Below are positions 11,561-23,399 of a DNA stretch of 64,000 nucleotides, one piece after another. A model generated the notes under the pieces. The model worked only from the letters and a program-made list of their open reading frames with translations, ran no database searches and was not told where the DNA came from. The stretch covers positions 1,579,987 to 1,643,986 of the forward strand of contig JAQJVL010000126.1 of NCBI GenBank assembly GCA_035578905.1, given 5' to 3'. The DNA is from Stictocephala bisonia (Eukaryota > Arthropoda > Insecta > Hemiptera > Membracidae). How positions within the stretch are numbered: the first letter of the stretch is position 1; each line of letters begins with the position of its first letter. The translations under genes were made by a program, and so were the position numbers.

Positions 11561-12819
11561 CTATTTATATTTTTCTTGATTCAAACATTCAACAATGTGC
11601 CTGGATACATTTTTCGATTTGATTCAATTTAATTGCAAAAGATTGCCGTAATAAAACACCACGTGGCCTACCAGGAACCATTTTGTACTAGCAGCCACTT
11701 TGTAAATGTGGATTCGGATTCATAAGACCAACCACTGAATCTTAAGGTAACGCTAGTGATTAAATACAATATGTTACTATGCTATGCCTACTATACTATG
11801 CCTCCCTGTTAAAAAGAGACAGAACAAATAACTTAACAGTTAACCACACAACGTGGCACTCTAGCCCTAGTTTTATTACCTAATTAAGTTCAAAGTACTA
11901 ATATTAAAATATTATTTTATACCTTATTAATTTATCCATCATAACATGGCTTACAGTATTGGTGAAGTATGAGAAAATTGTAGTCAAATTTAAACAGTAA
12001 TATGATATAATTAAGCCATGCTTAGTTTTAAAGTTGAAACACTAACGTCAACTTTGATGCGCGTGCGCAAGTAACTTCATTCAAGATGGCAGTTGCACCA
12101 TGGTTCCTTAACCTTATTAAAACACAATGATTCATCAATAACCTAATTATGAGCAGACAATACTGATTTGATTATTATTTTTTAAATAGACTATGTTTTT
12201 CAATTTTATAATTTTCTGATTTTGGTTTTTACTTCCTACCTTAAAATATTTCTTCATATTTAGTGTCCCTTTAGTTTAGCTGTAAATCTTTATTGTTTGA
12301 AGACGAAAACATCCACACCAATACCGTACATTTTACTAATTAAATTTTAACTTAGCAAAACTGCCCATTAACTGTAAAACTACAACAAAACTTTCTGGCA
12401 AAAATATTAACAAAAATAACGTTTATAATTAAATAAACCGTTTATTTTTTATTTAGTTAAACAATTAAAAGCGAGGATACATTCAGGTATCTTTATTGGT
12501 CCTATATTTGTGTTAAATTTGAAATGCTTATATTTCAGAAAAATAAAATCATACTGTTTTTATATTAAGAAGTATAAGCGACATTGTTTTCTTGGATACC
12601 TCGATTCATTTTAATTTTCCATATTTAATTCTAGTATATTGGTTGTGGTTTAATTAAAAATATAGTAGCTTATTACATATGGTAAAATCAGTATTTGTAT
12701 GTATATTAGAGTCTCTTTAGTCATAACTTTAGTATTAGTATTAGTATTAGTGCTCTTAAGGGAGGTTGTATCACTTCACGAAAAAGACAAACAACGGGTT
12801 TATATTTATAGGATTGGCC
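11561..12819. other. AT-rich unique sequence
   Basis: No gene supported. The sequence is AT-rich with short runs such as (TTAGTA)n near 12728-12748. The only feature of note is the promoter-like motif pair at 12058-12090. Confidence 0.45.
12058..12090 (+). promoter_or_regulatory. Possible core promoter motifs (NRF1-like and YY1-like)
   Basis: TGCGCGTGCGCA at 12058-12069 fits the NRF1-family palindrome, and AAGATGGC at 12083-12090 fits the YY1/pho-type motif, 13 bp apart in otherwise AT-rich DNA. Both motifs are common in TATA-less metazoan promoters. A following ATG (CACCATGG near 12097) opens only a very short frame. No transcript is visible. Confidence 0.35.
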
Positions 12820-13112
12820 ATGTAATTGTGAGAATACCACCACACTCGAATTATCATTTGATAGATGAAGACCTGTTCTAAAATGCCACAAGGTGGTTTG
12901 AAAGAAACATAGGTATTTTTGGATTTTTTACAATATTGTATACATTTTGCAATGTAATTTTTTACGATCAAAGAAAGTTCTATTATATACTTAAACTCCA
13001 TTGTATTACTTGTTTAATACTTGTAAAGTTTTCACCATAGCTCATTATATTAATGAACATGAACCATACAGTTGAAGTAGATAAGGATATGTTCACCCGG
13101 TGATGTTAAAGA
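12820..13112 (+). repeat. Diverged interspersed repeat, copy 1
   Basis: Shares ordered blocks with 40968-41245: CATTTGATAGATGAAGACCTG against CATTTGGTAGATGAAAAGCT, then CACCATAGCTCATTATATTA against CACTATAACTCATTACATTA, then GAACCATACAGTTGAAGTAG against GAACCGTACATTTGAAATAG. Both copies are AT-rich between blocks. The element class is unknown. Confidence 0.55.
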
Positions 13113-14384
13113 GGTATCTATATTATTAGGTTTGGCAGTTGAGAAACCACTACCGTAAGAAAAAATTATTAATTTATCTTATACAATTCTTAGGACGTGC
13201 TCATTTGATCTCAAAAAGACTATATGGAATTATATTTTATAGTTTTCTAAAAACATGATGTTCGTTTAGAGAAGATACCAAATTATTACATATATAAATG
13301 AAGGATATTATATTCCACTTATACTTACATGTATGGCAATATTCTCATTTGACCGCTTAATTAGTTCAGCCCCTTGGTCCTATGTGAACTGTTTTATTTT
13401 TCCCCTCAATTTATTTGCTGCAAAGGAATGTCGGAAGGCTTGTTCCTACTTTCTAAGTTGACCGCACAAAAACCCGTCGCTGTCGAACGCTTGCACTCGA
13501 AGAACAAGCCTCCCACAGAGATCACTAATTGTTGTTTTGAAATTGTTTGTAAAAAAATATCAATTTGTACAGCATTTTTACACTCTCTGTTGAAAGATTC
13601 TACTCAAATTGAATTGCAACGTAGTAACTGCCGGTTTTAAGATAAAACTATAATTGCTGTCATTGTGTTTCCCCGACGGCATCGCTGTGTAATAACTGTA
13701 ATAAGTGATGATTGTACTGTTGGAACATTCATCTACGCGTTATAAAAACAAATGTTTTAAAAATGCCTTTATAATTATTGTATATAGCGTAAAGTTAATT
13801 AAAAATACCTGACTGCTATAAAGGAGTTTTACACAAATTTAAAACTTGCTTGAGTTTTAAGTCACATATTCTCCAGGGTGAAGAATACTAATGTACTGCG
13901 CACATTGTTTAAGAAAATGGATTGCAATAGCTAAGTACAATGCTTTGAAATAAATGCTATTACTCTTTTATGGAACTTAAACTTGTCATATTAAAATATA
14001 TAAGGCCAAGTGAGATAATGAGCTTGAATATTTCCATTTTAATGATTAAATCGGTTAGTTTAATGGCATCACCAAACTACATTTGTGTAACTGAACCTTT
14101 TATTAGAAGCGATACTAGGTTTTTGTTTTATTTTTACTTACAGATATTAAAACCTAACGTCAACTCTCCACATATAACCAGCGTAGATAAGAAAAAAAAT
14201 ATTAAAAATTGAAATGATAATTAGAACAAAAGAAAAATAAAAAAATACTGGCATGATGGCTCTATAGTTCTTCGGAAAATGGAGTCGAGCGTCAAGGTTC
14301 AAATATCAACTATTTAAGTTATGATCGGTACTTTCCTCGCTGAACAAGGTTACACATGGCACAAGCCTGTGGCACGTGTGAGCC
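13113..14384. other. Unique sequence with an uncharacterised open frame
   Basis: A slightly GC-richer block at 13370-13640 holds an 88-codon plus-strand frame (13374-13640) that starts at a TTG in context and has its first ATG near codon 19. It is rich in C, K and S with no family signature. The rest, to the duplicated block at 14385, is AT-rich with nothing recognisable. Confidence 0.35.
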
Positions 14385-14888
14385 GGCCAGTGAAAGTATT
14401 TATTTAAGAAAAAATAAACATAGAAATAAATTACCTAGTTATTTAACAAAGAGTAAATCGTTGATTGTCATATGTAAGTAGCAGGTGAGAGGTGGATATA
14501 AAACAGTTGCAAAAATGTACTTGTTGGAGAAATTATTACTATATATTCTACTCGTCAAGTGTTATTCATGGCCAATACCGTTGTATGTGTATGGGTGAGT
14601 GGGTGGGTCATTACCACTGTATGTATATGGGTGGGTGGGTGGTCAATACCATTATATGTGTATGGGTGGGAGGGTGGGTCATTACCACTGTACGTGTATG
14701 GCCAGCGAGAGTATTTATTAAAGAAAAAATAAACATAGAAATAAATTACATATTTATTTAAAAAAGAGTACATCGTCGATTGTCATATGTAAGTAGCAGG
14801 TGAGAGGTGGATATAAAACAGTTGCAAAAACTTACTTGTTGGAGACATTATTACTATATAGTCTACTCTTCAAGTGTTATTCATGGCA
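14385..14888 (+). repeat. Direct duplication of ~190 bp around a minisatellite
   Basis: A block beginning GGCCAGYGARAGTATTTATT and ending GTGTTATTCATGGC occurs at 14385-14573 and again at 14700-14888, offset 315 bp, with only scattered substitutions. The minisatellite 14577-14699 separates the copies, and both junctions fall at a shared ATGGCC. The locus is therefore an incipient 315-bp tandem repeat with the minisatellite inside its unit. Confidence 0.9.
14577..14699 (-). repeat. 36-bp-family minisatellite, inverted, about 3.5 copies
   Basis: Units of TACCACTGTATGTATATGGG type followed by (TGGG)n and TCAT, the complement of the family at 6497-6645. It lies between the two copies of the 190-bp direct repeat. 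Confidence 0.9.
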
Positions 14889-16736
14889 AACACATATATG
14901 AACTAACACATAGCAAATGAAAATAAATATTCCTGTTGCGATATATTGTTCAGTTTTCATAATATGAGATATTACTTAGACTTGAAAAATACTATTGATT
15001 CAAACTTAATAGTTATTTAAAATATTTTTGTTCTTCTTTATAACCTTATAAACTTTATTACTAGTTGTTGGTTTTAGGAAACCCAGAGAGTGCAGTGAAA
15101 CTAATTAATTGTAATGTTTGACATATTACTTCTAGAGTAGTCATATCTAAAATACCAGTGAGAAAGAGAAACTATAAAGTAATACGAGCAATGAGATGTT
15201 ATCAAGATAATATTTAAAATATGTTTTTAAAAATTTAAATTTTTTTGGTAAATATCAGATTATAATATGGTATATTTCGTTAGTGTGGGTATTATAATGT
15301 AACAATAAAACCGTTTTCTACAGTAAACACGTTTTATGAGGACAGTTACAAAAAATGTTAAAGAGAATCGTTATACTCACTGTTCAAAGCTTTAGGAATT
15401 ATTCCACTGAAACATGTATTTTTTTTTTTTAAGTTTCTAAGACTCTCTTATAAAAAAGTGGTAATTTACCTCTATATAATAAAAACTATGCTCAATAACT
15501 AAGAAGATATGATTTATATATTGTACCAAAACCAAACTTTACTTTCTTTCAGAAATGTTATGTCTATTTGAGACCAAAAATATTCAACAATCTGCATGTA
15601 AAAGTATGTTTTGTTTTTAAAACTATTTTTAAAATTGCATAATATTCAATAAAAATGTTGTCTTTATGGTTTGTATTCACTCTTGAGCCAAACAAATTTT
15701 ATAATAGTACTATTTTGACTGTAAAGAGTTTTCTTGTGGTTAAACATCTGTACAGTTATATGTTAAATATTTGCAAAGAAATTTATATTTTTTTATATTC
15801 CATGGATTAGTAACAAACATTTTAATAGCTTTATTTCTCAATTCAGGAGTTAATGTATATATTCTTATCATTCATGGTTTAAATTCTTAATTGTAGTTTT
15901 AGAGACTTTATGGAAATGAGAAATTATTATTTTTTTAGTGAGTTATTTATATAGTTTTTGTTAACATAAATATAACGTTTATAATTTTTTGTTTATGTTT
16001 TAATAGTAAATTCATTTTGCTTTTGAGATTTAAGTTATTTATATGAATTTAAATAGAAGGAACCTCCTTTCAGGCTTTGCCTTGGAGGTCCTATTTTGTT
16101 GTCTTTAATTATTTAGTATGTCCATTTCATTTTTTTTATGTAGCTAAAGTTGTCTTAAAAAGCTAGTTTATAAATTTGCTATGGACTAGGTTTTGTGATA
16201 GTTTTAAGTTTGGGTTTTTTTTATTTTCTTTCATAGAAATTAATGGGAAGACAGTCACTTGTATTTTTAAAGTAAATGCTGTTAAAAAATTGTGCACTGT
16301 TGTTATTAATTTAAGAAATAATTATTCTGTTCTATTTACAGTTTGTAGTAGTTCTAATATTTTTATCTCTTTTAAGGAAAGTATTAAGGCTCTCAAATAT
16401 TTAAATGGCTTGCATATTGGATGGTTTCACTGAAATTAATATTAATACTAGAGTGTGTGGTCAGTTTCTAGTTTGGTTGTTTGCAGTAGTGGTAAAAACA
16501 TTGTTATTACTCAAATTATTAAAACACAGAGGGTTTTTCTGAAATAAAGATAAATTCTATAGGGTGTAACTAGGCTAATTTTGTAGTGGGTGGTTCACAG
16601 GAGCAGTAGATTCGGCCAAAAGTTGTAAATAGCCAAATCTTCCAAAGACAGAATTCTTTCTGCTTAAATTCAAATAAAATTCAACCCAATGCTGGAATAG
16701 CTTATGTCCAAGTCCATCGCCATGACACTAAATAAT
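14889..16736. other. AT-rich unique sequence
   Basis: Very AT-rich with T homopolymers (15420-15431). A GC-richer hairpin lies at about 16057-16093, where AGGAACCTCC pairs with GGAGGTCCT. The frame at 16176-16433 (plus, 85 codons) is F/K/N-rich, as expected of AT-rich noncoding DNA. Confidence 0.5.
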
Positions 16737-16835
16737 GTAAAGGTTAGGAGTGAGAAAGGGCTACGAGGCCCTAACTTCACTATTTCGTAATAATTGTTCT
16801 TGTTACAAATAAATAAATGTTCTATTCTGTAGCAT
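16737..16835 (+). mobile_element. Probable non-LTR retrotransposon 3' tail
   Basis: Contains GAGAAAGGGCTACGAGGCCCT, a GC hairpin, followed about 40 bp later by TTGTTACAAATAAATAAATG. The layout of GGGC..GGCCCT hairpin, T-rich spacer and AATAAA-bearing end matches 44560-44706. This is typical of 5'-truncated LINE 3' ends in arthropods. No coding part remains. Confidence 0.5.
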
Positions 16836-19243
16836 AAAATGATTCATTGATACCTAAACTGAGTGTTTATGTTAGGCTAGTTTCAAACAACCAACATGAA
16901 AATGCAGAGATTTTTCAAACTGCAATACGTATAAATATAATTTAAGTTTATTTAACCTTTTTAGTGAAACCCTAATACCTTTCAAATAATTTACGAAAAT
17001 AAATTTATAAGAATAAAATGCTTATAATATGCCTATTGTTTCCTTGCTTTAGGCATATCCCATACTCAGACTGGATGGAGTAATATTTTACCTAATGATA
17101 CTTCATTAAATAAAATTAATAGGTACAAAAATGAATTTCTCTCGGAATCATCATTTTCCTTACTGATTTTTCTGATACTATGGGACAGTAAAACAGGTTA
17201 AACAGGATTTGTGTCCATATTTCCTGCAAAACCTTTCTTGGACTACAGTATGCAATGGCTGAGATTTATTGGAATACTAAAATCTCTAGAAGGTGTTACA
17301 AAATTTCTCCCTTTTACTACATTTTCTTTGTTCGTTAAATGTACTCTTAGATTAGGGTAAATTATTTGAATGGTTGGATTATTTATTTATCCAAAACAGC
17401 ACTTAGTTTTGCCAAGTACTTATGAGACGGGAAAGATAGCCAAAGCTTTCAGTGGCTTGCTTATCTTTTCGGAGCTCCAAACTAACCTTCATTTCTTATA
17501 GGTATTTCCAAAATATTCTGATCAAGTATCAGATACTAAAGTTTATCCTATAAAAATCAATATTTAAAGCACTACCTTTCATGTATGTTAGTTTTTCTTT
17601 CCTATTGTTTCACATTTCCCATTTTTATTATCACCTTGTATGTTTGTTATATTTGAATAAATCTACTATTGGCAAATGAGAAACTAGAATTAGGCTAGCA
17701 TTTGAAAATATTCTAATTTAATATAAAAATATGTAATATAAAATGTTGATAGCATTGTATTGGTGAAAACATATTAAATAAATAACGGCTTGAAGTTAAA
17801 TCTAAAAAAAATCCTCCATTGGAACGAAATGTGTTCGGTTTTGAAAACACGTGTATTTGTAGCTCTCTGAATGAAACCTGATTACCTAAAACCACGTCAT
17901 ATTATTTCGAAAAGTGATTTAATACTCACAAAAGAATCGTAACGTCCAGTATTTAAAAATGATTTTTGCTATGTCAAGTAAAATAATTTGCAAATTACAA
18001 ATATGTAAATAAAGTTGAAAAATATTAAGAAAATGTAAATTCTTTAGAATTTTATTTATCATCATGTTAATTAGCAACATACATTTAACTTGAATTTCAA
18101 TTAAAACTCGTGAAAATTAAACGTATAAACTAATGATTACATTTATCGTAAAATTGAATGTGTAGTAATTATTTAGTTTATGAAGACGAATAAATAATAT
18201 CAATAATTACGAGTTATAAAGAGTAAATAACAATAATTAAACTTTTGATAGCTTAAAATAAAAATAATAATACTTCATAATATGAATTTATATTCCTTTA
18301 TCCATTTATTTCTATAAAACACGAGTAAGAAGCAAGGCATTGTTGCTCTCTTTTTTACGATGAGTCCTATCGTAAAAAAATCATACAAGAAGTTGTTTTT
18401 TTCTTTTTTTTTCATGAATATAAAGACAATCTTCACTATTCATAGCATCACCAGTTTAACTTAAATATTGGAATCTAAATCCCCATAACAACTTAATGTA
18501 AATTAATATTTTTTAAAAATTTAAATAGAGTTCTTAATTTATTTAACACATCAGAATGGCCATACGACAAATGTACACAAGTAAATAACAATCATACTAA
18601 GAGTATTTACTAAAATTACATCTGACTCCAACGTTATTTTCGCACATATAAATGTATAGAATTCAGAACCATCTTTGAATTACTAAACAAAGTGTACATA
18701 AAAGATGTTTTGTAACCGCATATTTACATAACTATTATGACATATGGTACTTCAGAAGAATTATTTAGAATCTATGGAAATTCTATATTTGAAACAGTTA
18801 CCTCCTTTACTGTCTAATAGTTTTACTATAAGTCTATATTTACAAAAAGTATTATAAAAATAATTAATAGTAGGCCTATATCTTAGAAATAAATTAACTC
18901 CGTAATAATAATGTTCAATAGGCGCTCATGAAAAAATGCTAATCAAGAAATTATCAAAGTTCAATGAACGTACTAATGAGACGTTTATGTTTGTATATTT
19001 TTAACATATTATGTTCTACTATGTTCAATAAGTATGCGAACAAACTCATATAAAATAGATGCACTCATATATAAAATACGCAAAAGTATATGAAATGCAT
19101 AAACTTATATAAAGAGATTTAAGTCATAACTATAGGCAATAACAATAACATTAGATATAGTAATTTGTACACAAAAACCTACAACGGTCATCAGCACATG
19201 ACACAGGCCAGGACATAGGTTATACTATTCTTTTTTATTATAG
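16836..19243. other. AT-rich unique sequence
   Basis: About 2.4 kb of strongly AT-rich sequence. I see no open frame above about 60 codons, no tandem repeat and no recognisable element. A near-palindromic ATCGTAAAAAAATC / TTTTTTACGATGAG block is at 18350-18380. Confidence 0.5.
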
Positions 19244-19895
19244 ACTAAAACAGTATAAATATCAAATTGTCAGGAAAGTAGTACGTGACTTTAAACTATG
19301 ACTTGCGACGTACTTAAAATTCCTCTTAATCATCAACACTTTGACTCAAATAAGTAAGTAGAAAGATCAAATTGTTAAGAAAGGAGTACGTAACTTTAAA
19401 CCAGGACTTGTGACGTACTTAATAAATCCTCTTAATCATCAACACTTTGACTCAACTAAGTCAGTAGAAAGATCAAATTGTTAAGAAAGGAGTACGTAAC
19501 TTTAAACCAGGACTTGTGACGTACTTAAGAAATCTTCCTGATTACCAACACTTTGACTCAACTAAGTCAGTAGAAAGATCAAATTGTCAGGAAAGGAGTA
19601 CGGAACTTTAAACCAGGACTTGTGACGTACTCAAGAAATCTTCCTGATTACCAACACTTTGACTCAACTAAGTCAGTAGGAAGATCAAATTGTTAGGAAA
19701 GGAGTACGTAACTTTAAACCAGGACTTGCGACGTACTTTTGAAATCCTCTTGATTACCAACACTTTGACTCAACTAAGTCAGTAGAAAGATCCATTGTCA
19801 GGAAAGGAGTACGTAACTTTAAACCAGGACGTGCAACGTACTTAAGAAATCCTCTTGATTACCAACACTTTGACTACTAAAACAGTAGAAAGATC
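19244..19895 (+). repeat. 106-bp tandem repeat, about six copies
   Basis: Units begin GATCAAATTGTTAAGAAAGG, contain AGTACGTAACTTTAAACCAG and TGACGTACTTAA, and end CTTTGACTCAACTAAGTCAG. GATC landmarks at 19365, 19471, 19577, 19683 and 19789 are each exactly 106 bp apart. A degenerate related stretch (CTTTGACYSTACTAAAACAG, CTAAAGATAATG) lies at 24205-24300. Confidence 0.95.
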
Positions 19896-20504
19896 ATGAT
19901 AGTATGTTGATAATATGGCACTTATAATAAGACTCATCAGTGAACTCATGAAATATTCTTTGGTTGACTTGACTTTTGTTTAGTGGCTAACAAAGAAAGG
20001 TCATGAAGTCAGGTAGTTAGTAGCGGCTAGTCAAAGTTCAGCAACAATTCGTGAAAGCAGTAGATTGTGCAGATGAACAGAAGAAAATTTAGTACTTGAA
20101 ACATGAACTCATGTGTTCAATAAGTACTCTTAAATTGACATACTCGATGGATGTAGACAGGGATTCTACTACAAAATTGACATACTCGATGGATATAGAC
20201 AGGGATTCTACTACAAAATCTGAGCAGGTTGAAACCTAGTTATGGACTGAAGATTGTCAAGATCCATAGGGATGTAACTTTGTTAACTTGGTTACAGTGA
20301 ATAATCTTCATAATTTTGATGTATTTTCAAACATAAAACAATGTAGATTATTAGAAAGCATATATTACACAATATTAGAAATATTAGAAAGCATAATGTT
20401 TTGTTGCGAAATTACACTGTTCACTACTAGTAACATTTCCCCCTGTTGTTTCACAGTTTTTAAGGTCCTTTACATTACTTTTAGTTATTTACTCCCAGGA
20501 CCAT
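19896..20504. other. Unique sequence with a 42-bp duplication
   Basis: Mostly unrecognised sequence. A 42-bp unit containing AAATTGACATACTCGATGGA and GACAGGGATTCTACTAC is duplicated in tandem at 20132-20216 with one substitution. Confidence 0.6.
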
Positions 20505-20645
20505 CTACATCTTAGTTACCAACATATTCCCTCTTTTTGGACCGATATTTTTCTTCATCTTTCGTGGCTCCAATTTTCTCCATCTCTGTCGTGGTCTTCC
20601 TCGGGGCCGGCTTCCTCCACGGTTCCTTTGCAATTCATCCTCTCT
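20505..20645 (-). pseudogene. Possible non-LTR retrotransposon C-terminal tail relic
   Basis: The minus strand is open for 46 codons before a stop (complement of 20505-20507) and encodes a very basic stretch including RGGSRPRGRPRQRWRK. A GRPR(x)RW motif near the C terminus is characteristic of many Jockey/CR1/RTE-type retrotransposon ORF2 proteins, where it follows the reverse transcriptase. Here a stop lies immediately upstream, and no reverse transcriptase motif (YADD) is visible further upstream on this strand, so it would be a decayed fragment. An AT-hook-like segment of a host gene is the alternative. The surrounding 20510-20780 is GC-richer than its neighbours. Confidence 0.4.
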
Positions 20646-21235
20646 TTATAGTACAACCCACCTTAGTTTCGAATGTATTCGATTTAGTTTCGAATGTATT
20701 CACTATGGTACAAATCACGGATTTCCCGATCATTTTTTTCTTCTCCATTCTCCTTGTTCTCGGGTAGGGGTAGGTAAAGCATTGGGAGTGGTATTAGTAT
20801 CATTGGAGTGTATTTTACAGTTTACTTTATAAGATCAGTTATCAGCCATTATAAGTTTGCCTATAGCTACAGAACAAATGATTGCACTCTTCTTAGGAAC
20901 CTAAAATATATAACAATAGCCTTTTTATAATGATAGATTATGATAAATATTAGAGACTACTGCTCTAAGACATTTTGAAAACCTCTTTTTAAATTATTTT
21001 TACTTAATCAAGACATTTCTAAGTTCTCAGATATGAGAAGCTGACACAACTTTGTGCCAATTGTAAGGTGATGATTATGGACTGAGTTCTACTTGTGCTT
21101 AGAAGGGGCCATTTATTAGTGCCCCAATAGCCAGGAAAATCAAGCAACTTATAGCTTTACGTGGACTCCGAACTAAATATTATTTGTCTGGTTTTAAGCT
21201 GATTGACAAGACTGAATATCTGATATCTCTCATTC
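20646..21235. other. Unique sequence, nothing recognised
   Basis: A tandem pair of TTTCGAATGTATTC motifs at about 20668-20702 lies upstream (on the minus strand) of the LINE-like tail. The rest is AT-rich and unremarkable. Confidence 0.45.
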
Positions 21236-22512
21236 AACATTCGAACACTGACTACAACCCATCATGGTCACCCCAGACCTCACTAGTAGTGCCCACGCCT
21301 ATATACACCATGTCAGTATTAAGAGGACCTAGCATAGAACCTATCGCCTACAACATTCGAACACTGACTACATCATGGTCACCCCAGATCTCACTAGTAG
21401 TGCCCACGCCGAAATACACCATGTCAGTATTAAGAGGACTTAGCATAGAACCAATCACCTACAACATTCGAACACTGACTACATCATGGTCACGCCAGAT
21501 CTCACTAGTAGTGCCCACGCCGAAATACACCATGTCAGAATTAAGAGGACCTAGCATAGAACCAATCACCTACAACATTCGAACACTGACTACAACCCAT
21601 CATGGTCACCCCAGATCTCACTAGTAGTGCCCACGCCGAAATACACCATGTCAGTATTAAGAGGATCTAGCATAGAACCTATCGTCTACATTTGTCTACA
21701 ACATTCGAACACTGACTACAACCCATCATGGTCACCCCAGACCTCACTAGTAGTGCCCACGCCGATATAAACCATGTCAGAATTAAGAGGACCTAGCATA
21801 GAACCTATCGCCTACATACAACATTCGAACACTGACTACAACCCATCATGGTCACCCCAGATCTCACTAGTAGTGCCAACGCCGATATAAACCATGTCAG
21901 AATTAAGAGGACCTAGCATAGAACCTATCGTCTACAACATTCGAACACTGACTACAACCCATCATGGTCACCCCAGACCTCACTAGTAGTGCCCACGCCG
22001 ATATAAACCATGTCAGAATTAAGAGGACCTAGCATAGAACCTATCGTCTACAACATTCGAACACTGACTACAACCCATCATGGTCACCCCAGACCTCACT
22101 AGTAGTGCCCACGCCGATATAAACCATGTCAGAATTAAGAGGATCTAGCATAGAACCTATCGTCTACAACATTCGAACACTGACTACAACCCATCATGGT
22201 CACCCCAGATCTCACTAGTAGTGCCCACGCCGATATAAACCATGTCAGAATTAAGAGGACCTAGCATAGAACCTATCACCTACAACATTCGAACACTGAC
22301 TACAACCCATCATGGTCAGCCCAGATCTCACTAGTAGTGCCCACGCCGATATAAACCATGTCAGAATTAAGAGGACCTAGCATAGAACCTATCGTCTACA
22401 ACATTCGAACACTGACTACAACCCATCATGGTCACCCCAGACCTCACTAGTAGTGCCCACGCCGATATAAACCATGTGAGAATTAAGAGGACCTAGCATA
22501 GAACCTATCGTT
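21236..22512 (+). repeat. 111-126-bp tandem repeat, about 11 copies
   Basis: Units begin ACATTCGAACACTGACTACA, pass through CCATCATGGTCACCCCAGA, CTCACTAGTAGTGCCCACGC and ACCATGTCAGAATTAAGAGG, and end with AGCATAGAACCTATCG. Length varies through presence or absence of ACCC and short TACA insertions. The first three units have GTATTAAGAGG and the later ones mostly GAATTAAGAGG, so the array has a sequence gradient. The 146-codon frame over the first units is not a gene. Confidence 0.96.
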
Positions 22513-23399
22513 TACAATATCCACTACATTGTTTTTATAAATTTTAACTAAGTGGTAATTTTTTTATTTTAATGACAAGAGTTAGATTTGATTAGTATAC
22601 ATAGCCTACACTAATTAAATTGGTGTATATGATAATATGATTACAATACTATCAAAAGTGGATAGTACATTTCCTTTTTTTCCAGCAAAAAATATGTTTT
22701 TGTATTTTATGCTTGCTTTTCTAGATTCACATATTAAAAGCATGTTGACAGAAATAATACTTAACTAATATCCTTTTAGCGCTTGTACTCTATTCTCGGC
22801 TAGCCCACCGACCGCACCGAGCCCGCAGGTAGCCTTCATAAGGCATCTGAGACGACCATAAACAATACATGTACTCATTACATATCTACATTTGCGTGTT
22901 TTATTTTATGCTCACTATTATTCATTGCGTCGTATATAATACTTCAAGTCATAGACAACCTCCTAGGAATTAAGCATCTTTTACGACCGACACTTAAAGT
23001 ACCTTAAATTGATTAACACACCATACATGTGAAATTAAATCCATTCTCCTATGGGAAGTTACTACTATTATGTTCTTATGTTCTAGGAAATATATTTTCT
23101 GATGTATTGTTATATCATACTAATACCTTCATGACTATACGCGAACTTATAGCTACTATAAATAAGAGTAAATATTATTGCAATAGGACTGCAAGTCATG
23201 GCTTCTAATTCCAAGTTTAACCATACTAGTATGAGTAATAAAATACAGTGATTTTGAATGAATGAATAATGAATAATGAATGAATAAATGAATGGGTAGG
23301 AAAACCTTTAATTAAGTTTGAACAGATGAAGGGAGCTGGATAACTAAGTTACGATTGTCTACATGGGAAGAGTAGGTGCGAGAATCAATTCAACGATGA
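22513..23399. other. Unique sequence with a short GC-rich block
   Basis: A GC-rich patch at 22780-22850 (TCTCGGCTAGCCCACCGACC, then GCACCGAGCCCGCAGG) stands out in AT-rich sequence. I cannot assign it. (AATG)n-like sequence at 23255-23295 leads into the satellite. Confidence 0.45.
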
